A DNA stretch of 64,000 bases from assembly GCA_903837355.1 (NCBI GenBank), contig CAILUI010000071.1, positions 1 through 64,000 on the forward strand. The letters run 5' to 3'. Positions 57,832 through 64,000 of this stretch are shown one piece after another. The position numbers were made by a program, and so were the translations under genes. The DNA is from an uncultured Victivallales bacterium. GTDB lineage: Bacteria > Verrucomicrobiota > Lentisphaeria > Oligosphaerales > JAFGRS01. Below the pieces are notes generated by a model. The model saw nothing but the letters and a program-made list of their open reading frames with translations, had not been told where the DNA came from and did no database searches. Within the stretch, counting starts at the first letter, position 1. Each line of letters opens with the position of its first letter.

Positions 57832-57960
57832 GATGCCTCAGTCGAGGGACGCCGCCCGGCGCCGCGGGCGGCTTTCCGTGGGTCGGAAGCTCCGCCGGTG
57901 CGGAGCGGGCCGCCCGCCCTACTGTCGCGGTGTGACTCGGCTGTCCTCGACGGAGGCATT
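57832..57960. mobile_element. MITE-like element, copy 1
   Basis: A 129-base unit whose ends are 16-base inverted repeats with two mismatches (57832-57847 and 57945-57960; core TGCCTCAGTCGAGG). It shares a 32-base identical block (57920-57951) and the ACGCCGCCCG motif with a second copy at 62170, while the middle differs. It has no coding capacity, so it would need a transposase in trans. Confidence 0.7.
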
Positions 57961-58123
57961 GTCGTCAAGCGGCTTTGCTGCTGAACGGTCGAGCGCCAGG
58001 TGTTCACCCTCCTGTCGCGCCCTCACTGGGCCCTCCGGTACATGACCGCGGCAGCGGGTGCCTCGGGCAGGCCCATAGGCAGACCCTCGGCCATGAGGTC
58101 GCGGCCACGTGCCTGGCAGAGCC

Positions 58124-59116
58124 TCACTGGGTCGTCTCGACGTTCCGCGAGCCGTCGGGCTGGAGGCGGAACGTCATCCTGACCTCCAGGCCTCTGTCAG
58201 GATGGAAGAGGATCATTACGATCTGGCCTTTCCCATAGAACCCATTCAGCTTGAAGTAGAAGTAGTACTGTTGGCCCTTCCTGGAGTCCAGTATCTGCTG
58301 GTCACTCAGGTCGATGAACGGCACATAGCCCGCTTCTGGTGCCTCAAGCAGCCCACGCATGGGGTACCTGTTCCCTGGGGCGACCGGCGGAGCCATGCAG
58401 AGACCGCCTCCCAGGCCGTCCGAGAGCCCGACACGGAAGGCACTGCCGGCAGGTCTGAAGACGTACCCTTTCACGGTCAGGGCCTGCATCGTGTTGCCCG
58501 CCGGCACGATGGCCGCGTAGACAACGCTCTGGGGGGGCCGGGTGCCGTCCAAAGCCATCTGAACGCTCTCGGATACACGTCGTTCAGCCCCTACCTTCGC
58601 GATATCCCAGACGGTGGCTTCCCCTGCGGCTGGGTACTTGAGCCACGCGCTGTAGTCATGGAGTGCGGCAAGCTTGCCGATTCTCGGGAGGACGACGTGG
58701 ACGTCGCTGAAAGTGCGCGTGCGGTACCCAGGCGTCGCCTCGCTGCCTGACGGCATGAAACGGAAATCCAACTCCTCCCAGTGATAGCCGTTGCGGCGGA
58801 ACATCAGGACGACGCTGGAGTTGCCGTCGAAGCTGAAACGGAAGCGGCCATTCACCGTTTCTCTGCCTCGGACGCTCTTGCCTTCCCAGCCCGAGGCAAT
58901 GTGCCGGTCAACGTCCACCGTCACATTGCCCAGTGCCTGTCCCAGATCATCGACGACCTCACCCTCGACGACGATGGTGCCGTTCCGCACCGCGTTGTGC
59001 TGCCGCAGTGCCTCACCCAATCCCGGTCCCCTGCCTTCACCTTGGGCGCAGAGAACCCCAGCACTGGCAACCAGAACCACTAGACCAACCGCGAGATGGC
59101 GGCCTGAAGCACCCAT
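58124..59116 (-). CDS. secreted protein with carboxypeptidase-regulatory-like domain
   Basis: Predicted 330-residue exported protein. The start is ATG 59116 behind GGAG (an in-frame GTG at 59125 is possible), followed by a signal peptide (LAVGLVVLVASAGVLCAQ). Residues about 45-130 look like a CarboxypepD_reg/Ig-like domain (TIVVEGEVVDDLGQALGNVT, RFRFSFDGNSSVVLMFRRNG). The rest is beta-rich with no known motif (YVPFIDLSDQQILDSRKGQQ, YYFYFKLNGFYGKGQIVMIL). It lies directly downstream of the repaired end of the previous minus-strand gene, so the two are probably an operon. Confidence 0.7.
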   Translation of the reverse strand: MGASGRHLAVGLVVLVASAGVLCAQGEGRGPGLGEALRQHNAVRNGTIVVEGEVVDDLGQALGNVTVDVDRHIASGWEGKSVRGRETVNGRFRFSFDGNSSVVLMFRRNGYHWEELDFRFMPSGSEATPGYRTRTFSDVHVVLPRIGKLAALHDYSAWLKYPAAGEATVWDIAKVGAERRVSESVQMALDGTRPPQSVVYAAIVPAGNTMQALTVKGYVFRPAGSAFRVGLSDGLGGGLCMAPPVAPGNRYPMRGLLEAPEAGYVPFIDLSDQQILDSRKGQQYYFYFKLNGFYGKGQIVMILFHPDRGLEVRMTFRLQPDGSRNVETTQ

Positions 59117-59137
59117 TTCGTCCACCCTCCTCTTCGT

Positions 59138-59285
59138 TTACGGGATCTGTGCCGCGCCCTTCAAGAACTGAAGGTACCACGGGGAGATGAGGAAGAGCGC
59201 CCGGTTCTTCAGATCGCTGTGCTCCTCACTGCGCCAGCCCAAGCTATCGGCATAGGGTGCCACCTGTGTGCTGGCAACCGGGTTC
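59138..59285 (-). pseudogene. out-of-frame C-terminal tail of the upstream secreted protein
   Basis: After about 59285 the reading of the large upstream gene continues in another frame as YADSLGWRSEEHSDLKNRAL then FLISPWYLQFLKG and stops at 59138, 21 bases before the next start. The in-frame version instead ends with an unconvincing 15-residue tail at 59244. A single-base indel or a sequencing error would explain it. Confidence 0.5.
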
Positions 59286-61946
59286 TCCTGCGCTCCCAGC
59301 GGCCGCCAGCTCCCGCAGCAGCGGCCCCAGCGCCCACTCGGGGACCGTTTTCGCGAACTCCGCAAAGGCCGCCTCCGCCTCCCGCCAGCGGGCCTCGCCG
59401 CGGAAGGCTTCGCAACGATGCCAGAGAGCGACGGGGGACGCGGCGGAGGTACTTGCCTTGTGCGACCCCGGGGAACGCCTGGCGCCCAATGCTCCCGGGA
59501 GCACACGGGGCGCATACACCGGGTCGAGGAAGACGCCCTGCAGCAGCACGTTCATCGAGGCATCGCGCCGGATGCGCACCTGCAGGCGCCGCGGACCCTC
59601 GACGCGCAGCCGCTGGTAGACGCCGCCGCCGAAGTCGCGGACGTCGGCCAAGGCCAGCAGGGCGTCGTTCCCGCGGATCTCCACGGTGTAGCGGCGGTTG
59701 GGCTCGTAGTAGTGGTGGTCGTTGACGAAGTACAGCGAGAGCACGTGCTCTCCGGCGGGGATGGCGCAGTCGAGCAGCAGATCGGGGCCTTTGCCGAGAG
59801 GGCACTGCTCGCCCCGGTCGTCGCGGTTTGCGGGCAGGCGCAGACGGCGCACGGGGTCCCAGAGCGCGGCGGGATCGTCGGTCTGCTTCGCGGACACCCA
59901 GAGGCGGCCGGGTTCCTTGGGGTCGGTGGTGGCGAAGCGCACGGCGAAGTCCGCCGTCCGGCCGCCAACGCGATCCAGTCGGTAGTTCTGGGCGCAGAGG
60001 AGGTAGCGCTCGACGCCATAGCCGAGGAACCAGTCCCCGCGGGTAGTGCGGTCGTCGGGCAGCGCCTGCACTGGACTGCGGCGCGGCAGTCCGTCCCTTC
60101 TCCCGAACTCCGCAAGCCGCGCCTGGGCGATTCCGGCCGTGCGGGAGAGACAGGGAGGAATGGCGGCGGGAGAGGATGCCTCCGGCGGCCGGGGGAACGC
60201 GTCCCCCCGGACTCCCCGTGCTGTGGTCGCCCCGGCAGACGCGGCCGAGTACTGCCGCCTTGCCGCTGCGCCCGGTGGCGGTCCTGCGGAGCCAGATAGG
60301 AGCGCTGGTGGGTCGAGCATTGCCGGTTGGTGCGCCAGCACGGCCAGCGCAGGGCGCGGCGGTGTTGCGGACTCGGCGGTCCCACCGCGGTCGTCCGCAA
60401 CGCCTGCCGCGTCCTGCCTACCCGAGGGGTCCGGGGAGACGAGTTGCCCCGGCGGGGTGGAGGGGCAGAGCCCCGCGAGAACCTCCTCGGCCGTTCGCCA
60501 CGCGCCGGCGAGTTCGAGGGTGCGGGCCTGCTCGAAGCGGGCGCGGGGAGCCAGCAGAGGTCCGCCCAAGTCGCCCGCCTTCCCGAAGTGCCTGGCTGCC
60601 TCCGGGTGACTGAGGCGGGCGGCTCCCGCCACGCCTTGAAGGAACGCTCGCTCGGCGGCGAACAACTGGTCGAGTGGTCCGCAGTCCGCAAGTCCGAGCA
60701 GGCGGTCCCGCGGCTCGATGCGGTCGAGGGTGGCCAACGCCGCGGCGGCATCGCCATCGCGCAGGTGCAGCCGGGCCAGTTCCAGGAGACAGAGCCAGGA
60801 GCAGGGCGGTTTGGTGCGCTCAGCGAGAGCAGCCAAGGCGGCGGCCGCCTCGGAGCCGTCCGGCCGGTACGTGAGTGCGAGGGCCTTGTGATATGCGGTT
60901 GCGGTGTCCGCAATCTGCTCGTCGCTGACCCCGCGCCCGCTCTGCGTGATCTGCTCGCAACGGTTCAGACCCGCCAGCGCGCGCCGGAGTAGTGCCTCCG
61001 GGATGGGGCGGCACACCGTGTCGAGTTGGGCCTGGTTCTCTGCCAGCATCGCGGTCGTGGCGAAGACCCGGTCCAGGCCGCTGTCGAGCGTGCGCTGGAA
61101 GCATGCCGCGGCGAGCGCGACCGCGTCGGCAGCGGCCGTGCTTCTGCCCATCCCGGCATCGCCAAGCGCGAGCAGTGCCTCGCCGGCCGCGACCGCGTTT
61201 TCGCGAAACCGCGGCTCGTCGGGGAACGCCAGGCAGTGCGCGAAGAGGGCGGCGGCGGCGCGGTCGGTACGCCCGGCGCTGCCGGCGGCCCGCGCGGACT
61301 CCGCAAGACGCGCGGCAGCGTAGGCGCGACTGCCGTCCACCGCGAAGCGATTGCGGCGATACTGCTCCGACGTTGCCAGACTGGCGGCGGTGACGTCCTG
61401 ATGCAGAGACTGCGCCCGGACGACAGCGTCTGCGGCGGCCGAGTCATCGCCCAGGGCGGTACAGCACTGGGCCTGGAATTCCCAGGCCGCCCGGCGGTCC
61501 TCGGGCGTCGCAGCAGGCGCAGGGGCGACCCGGCCCGATAGGTCAGCAGCCTGCTGCCACTGTTTCTCTGCCAGGAGGATACGGCATTCGAGCAGATCCA
61601 TCCCAGCCCCGGCGGGACGCTGGTCAGCGGGTGCGAGGAAGAGCGCCGCGAAGGCTTGCCGGGCGGCCGTCGTATCCCCAGTGGCGAGGGCCGCGGTAAC
61701 AGGTGCGACCAGGTCGGGAGGCGTCGGGGCCACGGCAGGCGCGTCTGCTGCAGACAGAAGGGCCGGCGTGGCAAGCAAGAGGAGAGCGGCAGGCCGCAGG
61801 AGGAAGGGGAATACGGAACGAAGGCGAAGAGAACGGTCAGGCGAGAGGCGCCGAAGGAAACTACTCAGCCCCCCGGCGACCGGCGACCGGCGACCGGCGA
61901 CCGGCGACCGGCGACCGGCGACCGGCGACCGGCGACCGGCGACCAT
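59244..61946 (-). CDS. secreted helical-repeat protein with a beta-rich C-terminal domain (probable frameshift at the end)
   Basis: Predicted ~900-residue exported protein. The ATG at 61946 is followed by a repetitive VAGRRSP stretch encoded by a 7-base array and then a signal segment (VFPFLLRPAALLLLATPALL). Residues about 75-590 are TPR-like helices (ECRILLAEKQWQQAADLSGR, ALALTYRPDGSEAAAALAAL, LELARLHLRDGDAAAALATL). A Pro/Ala-rich stretch of ~130 residues (about bases 60120-60480) follows, then a beta-rich domain (GDWFLGYGVERYLLCAQNYR, LLDCAIPAGEHVLSLYFVND, TVEIRGNDALLALADVRDFG). The apparent end (59244) looks out of frame; the better C-terminus is in the next frame. The function is unknown. 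Confidence 0.6.
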   Translation of the reverse strand: MVAGRRSPVAGRRSPVAGRRSPVAGGLSSFLRRLSPDRSLRLRSVFPFLLRPAALLLLATPALLSAADAPAVAPTPPDLVAPVTAALATGDTTAARQAFAALFLAPADQRPAGAGMDLLECRILLAEKQWQQAADLSGRVAPAPAATPEDRRAAWEFQAQCCTALGDDSAAADAVVRAQSLHQDVTAASLATSEQYRRNRFAVDGSRAYAAARLAESARAAGSAGRTDRAAAALFAHCLAFPDEPRFRENAVAAGEALLALGDAGMGRSTAAADAVALAAACFQRTLDSGLDRVFATTAMLAENQAQLDTVCRPIPEALLRRALAGLNRCEQITQSGRGVSDEQIADTATAYHKALALTYRPDGSEAAAALAALAERTKPPCSWLCLLELARLHLRDGDAAAALATLDRIEPRDRLLGLADCGPLDQLFAAERAFLQGVAGAARLSHPEAARHFGKAGDLGGPLLAPRARFEQARTLELAGAWRTAEEVLAGLCPSTPPGQLVSPDPSGRQDAAGVADDRGGTAESATPPRPALAVLAHQPAMLDPPALLSGSAGPPPGAAARRQYSAASAGATTARGVRGDAFPRPPEASSPAAIPPCLSRTAGIAQARLAEFGRRDGLPRRSPVQALPDDRTTRGDWFLGYGVERYLLCAQNYRLDRVGGRTADFAVRFATTDPKEPGRLWVSAKQTDDPAALWDPVRRLRLPANRDDRGEQCPLGKGPDLLLDCAIPAGEHVLSLYFVNDHHYYEPNRRYTVEIRGNDALLALADVRDFGGGVYQRLRVEGPRRLQVRIRRDASMNVLLQGVFLDPVYAPRVLPGALGARRSPGSHKASTSAASPVALWHRCEAFRGEARWREAEAAFAEFAKTVPEWALGPLLRELAAAGSAGEPGCQHTGGTLCR
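61874..61943. repeat. heptanucleotide tandem repeat, ten perfect copies
   Basis: The unit CGGCGAC (GTCGCCG on the coding strand) is repeated ten times without change. Three units encode seven residues (VAGRRSP), and ten units are 70 bases, not a multiple of three, so gain or loss of a unit would shift the frame of the following signal peptide and protein. It abuts the start codon of the minus-strand gene. Confidence 0.93.
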
Positions 61947-62169
61947 ATAAGACTCGTCAGGGCAGCCATGCAATAGGCCAGATAGCCAGTACCGGTGCGC
62001 AGGCGTCGTTGCGTACATTCGCACTGCCCCATGAGATGAGCCCCGTCGAATCCTCACTTGGCCCGTTACCCGCCAGGCATTTCCCGTATGCGGCGGAGAT
62101 CCCTATCCCGTATTTCATACAGTACATACGTGTGGAGCGGCCTGTCAAGTCCCTACGAACGGCAAGCGT

Positions 62170-62388
62170 AATGCCTCAGTCGAGGTACGCCGCCCGCCCA
62201 TGTGTTGCACGCAGCGTTACCGCCGTACTGTCGCGGTGTGACTCGGCTGTCCTCGACTGAGAAGCTGTGAGGAAATGCGGGCCGCCGGGAGAGGGGGATA
62301 CGGCGGAAGCCTCCCGCGTGCGGGAGGCAGACCGCCGGCTCCAGGCGTTCGCGGCGCATCGCGATTTCTTCACAGCTTCTGAGGCATT
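62170..62388. mobile_element. MITE-like element, copy 2, interrupted by another element
   Basis: Left end 62170-62185 and right end 62251-62260 plus 62383-62388 form a perfect 16-base inverted repeat once the internal insertion is removed. The native unit is about 97 bases and shares a 32-base block (62226-62257) with copy 1 at 57832. Confidence 0.75.
62261..62379. mobile_element. small inverted-repeat element inserted in the MITE
   Basis: A 119-base segment with terminal inverted repeats (GAAGCTGTGA with TCACAGCTTC, extended to 16 bases with one mismatch) flanked by TGA on both sides (62258-62260 and 62380-62382), as expected for a 3-base target duplication. Confidence 0.7.
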
Positions 62389-62516
62389 GCCGGGCAGGGG
62401 GAAGGTTGCAGCGCGTCAGAATGGCGCACTTCGTGCGGAAGAGGCGTTGCTTCCGGGGGTGTGGGATGCTAGATTGGGGGCGACCGGCGCTCGCTGGACG
62501 TGGCCCTGCTCTGCCG

Positions 62517-62683
62517 CATGGGCGTCAAGCTAAGCCCGGATATGCTCTTACCCAGCTTTGACCCAGCCGGGCTTGCGAGCACACTACAAGCGACCGCGCG
62601 ATGGTTCGTAGTGGCGTCGTCCGCCGCGGCGGATGGGTCGGTACGACCGCGCAAGACGCTATCCCCTTAGCTTGACGCCGATG
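62517..62683. mobile_element. third MITE-like element
   Basis: An 18-base inverted repeat with one mismatch (62517-62534 and 62666-62683; core GGCGTCAAGCTAAG) bounds a 167-base non-coding unit unrelated to the other two. Ends of this type are known from some IS families, so it may be moved by a transposase in trans. Confidence 0.6.
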
Positions 62684-62747
62684 TGCTCTGCCGGGCCGTA
62701 GTCAGGGCCCTCGGCTGGTACCTCCTGGTAGCCGGGTTCGTCTGGAG

Positions 62748-63992
62748 CTAGTACCTCGTTTCAGTAAAAGATAGACATTTGGGCGTCGGTCTGCTATCTT
62801 AGACATGGCCCAACAAGGAGGTGCCATGGTGAAAAGAACGAGAAGGTCTCCGATCACGCTTGACGAGAAGGCCATGGAAGCGCTTGGACCGCTGGCGCGG
62901 TCCCGGACGGCTTCGGCCCGCGAGAGCGAACGGGCTCGGGTGCTGCTGGAGTACGCGAACTGCGGTTCGGTGAGCGCTGCCGCGCGCGCCGCCGGGGTGA
63001 CTCGGGCCACCGCCTACAAGTGTATCGACAAGGGCTTGGCCATGGGATGGGAAGCAGCTCTGAAGGACACGTGGCACCGACCGCATGAGCCGTCGGTCAG
63101 CCCGGAGGCCAAGGCGTGGGTACTGGCCTTGGCTTGCACCAAGCCGACAGCCCATGGACTGGCCGCCGAACTGTGGACCTTTCGTGCTCTGGCGGAGTAC
63201 GCCAGGAAGCACGGTCCAGAGGAAGGGCACGCCTGCCTGGGGCGCGCGGCCAAGGCCACGGTTCACCGGATCCTGACCGAGAACCCGGTTCGACCGCACA
63301 AGGTGGCCTACTACCTGGAGAGACGGGATCCCGAGTTCGACAGGAAGATGCAGGAGATCCTGATGGTCTACCAGGACGTGAACATGGTGAACGCCTCCGG
63401 CGGCCCGGCCCCGGACAGTGGCCGCTATACGGTCTGCATCGACGAGAAGCCCAGTGTGCAGGCGCTTGGACGCACCGCCCCCGATCTGCCGCCCGTCCCG
63501 GGCGTCCATCCCGCCACAGGCCGAGACCACGAGTACAGGCGCATGGGCACCGCCAGCATCCTGACCGGGATCGATCTGCACACCGGGCATGTCTTTGCGA
63601 GAGTCGAGCACCGGCGCCGCAGCAGGGAGTTCATCGGCCTGCTCGAAGAGGTCGACGCCTACTACTCGCCCGGCGTCCAGATCCGTGTTGTTCTCGACAA
63701 TCACTCGGCTCACATCTCCAAGGAAACCCGTGCCTGGCTCGCAAAACACCCGAACCGCTTCGAGTATGTCCACACTCCGAAGCACGGATCCTGGCTCAAC
63801 CTGGCCGAGTGCCTGTTCAGCAAGATGTCGAGAGCGTTCCTGCGGCATATCCGCGTCGACTCCTGGGTCGAACTGAAGGGCCGAATCCTGCTGGGCGTTG
63901 AGGAGATGAACCGGGCTCCCGTCGTGTTCCGGTGGCGCAAGCTCGACCTCTCGGCGACCTAATGAATACCTTTTACTGAAACGAACTACTAG
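62748..63992 (+). mobile_element. complete IS630-family insertion sequence
   Basis: The transposase gene is bounded by 23-base terminal inverted repeats with two mismatches (62748-62770 and 63970-63992, core TCGTTTCAGTAAAAG). The total length is 1245 bases. TA dinucleotides lie in the outermost part of both ends, fitting the TA target duplication of this family. Confidence 0.9.
62826..63962 (+). CDS. IS630-family DDE transposase
   Basis: Predicted 378-residue transposase. The ATG at 62826 is preceded by AAGGAGGT; an in-frame ATG at 62805 precedes that site and is less likely. The N-terminal helix-turn-helix (LEYANCGSVSAAARAAGVTR, ATAYKCIDKGL) binds the ends. The catalytic domain has the three acidic residues: Asp in TVCIDEKPSVQAL, Asp in RVVLDNHSAHIS and Glu in HGSWLNLAECLFSKMSR. 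Together with intact terminal repeats this looks like an active or recently active copy. The stop lies 8 bases before the right terminal repeat. Confidence 0.95.
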   Translation: MVKRTRRSPITLDEKAMEALGPLARSRTASARESERARVLLEYANCGSVSAAARAAGVTRATAYKCIDKGLAMGWEAALKDTWHRPHEPSVSPEAKAWVLALACTKPTAHGLAAELWTFRALAEYARKHGPEEGHACLGRAAKATVHRILTENPVRPHKVAYYLERRDPEFDRKMQEILMVYQDVNMVNASGGPAPDSGRYTVCIDEKPSVQALGRTAPDLPPVPGVHPATGRDHEYRRMGTASILTGIDLHTGHVFARVEHRRRSREFIGLLEEVDAYYSPGVQIRVVLDNHSAHISKETRAWLAKHPNRFEYVHTPKHGSWLNLAECLFSKMSRAFLRHIRVDSWVELKGRILLGVEEMNRAPVVFRWRKLDLSAT

Positions 63993-64000
63993 TGGTCCGT

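Larger units (their letters stand above)
57246..58123. other. gene-free region with IS110 right flank, an inverted repeat and a MITE-like element
   Basis: No coding region is supported in these 878 bases. They contain a structured 3' flank of the IS110 element (stem-loop 57308-57343 with an internal loop, and hairpin 57373-57389), the 18-bp inverted repeat 57596-57661, a MITE-like element at 57832-57960, and otherwise unremarkable GC-rich sequence. Confidence 0.6.
61947..62747. other. gene-free region made largely of small repeat elements
   Basis: No gene is supported here. Bases 62170-62388 and 62517-62683 are MITE-like elements, the first carrying a second one inside it. The IS630 terminal repeat begins at 62748. 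Bases 61947-62169 are the upstream region of the secreted helical protein and show no clear promoter. Confidence 0.6.

Noticed and set aside
59268-60299. A 343-codon plus-strand open frame
   Set aside because: Antisense to the secreted helical-repeat gene; no ribosome-binding site or recognisable domain.
61874-61943. Possible CRISPR or iteron array
   Set aside because: Contiguous 7-base units with no spacers; a simple tandem repeat.

Overview
The window is a very GC-rich stretch of a Gram-negative bacterial chromosome. Evidence for an outer membrane is a TonB-dependent receptor, ExbB/ExbD/TonB energisers, TolB and a predicted outer-membrane barrel. Large secreted PKD, IPT/TIG and Calx-beta proteins with GWN-type repeats, a DUF3450-containing TonB cluster, several compact interspersed elements and IS110/IS630 elements fit the PVC superphylum, most likely Lentisphaerota or Kiritimatiellota. 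That placement is an inference; no rRNA or tRNA gene is visible to confirm it.

Bases 1-24817 form a plus-strand cell-surface region. First come four secreted modular proteins, one entering from the left edge; three of them share a ~110-residue module marked by NTMTVHA. They are followed by a predicted barrel protein, a helical-repeat protein, a TonB-dependent receptor, DUF3450, a long ExbB-like channel protein, ExbD, TonB and a TPR protein. Spacing and overlaps suggest that everything from the receptor onward is one operon energising one surface function.

Bases 24818-26192 are degraded: a truncated gene start, a response-regulator tail remnant, a lamin-tail-domain fragment and an intact DMP19-like gene. 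A minus-strand PhoB-type response regulator then diverges from a plus-strand housekeeping run, 27080-41239: def, two membrane proteins, a type-2-like ileS, a zinc-ribbon/coiled-coil membrane protein, a sensor kinase with an unusual multi-pass N-terminus, dxs, xth, an rlmB-type methyltransferase and eno. eno has its own promoter and a terminator. A Phd/RelE-type toxin-antitoxin pair follows.

Bases 42250-55827 are mostly minus strand: a pair of glycoside-hydrolase-like genes (one secreted), an envelope run (WbaP-type sugar transferase, tolB, a divergent MurC-like ligase, a TrmH methyltransferase with an Arg/Pro/Ser repeat tail), one small plus-strand Cys/His membrane protein, and a DUF58/transglutaminase pair.

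Bases 55828-64000 are mobile-element rich: an IS110-family element with structured non-coding flanks, two secreted-protein genes (one with a heptanucleotide array at its start and an apparent frameshift at its end), three kinds of MITE-like element including one nested inside another, and a complete IS630 element.
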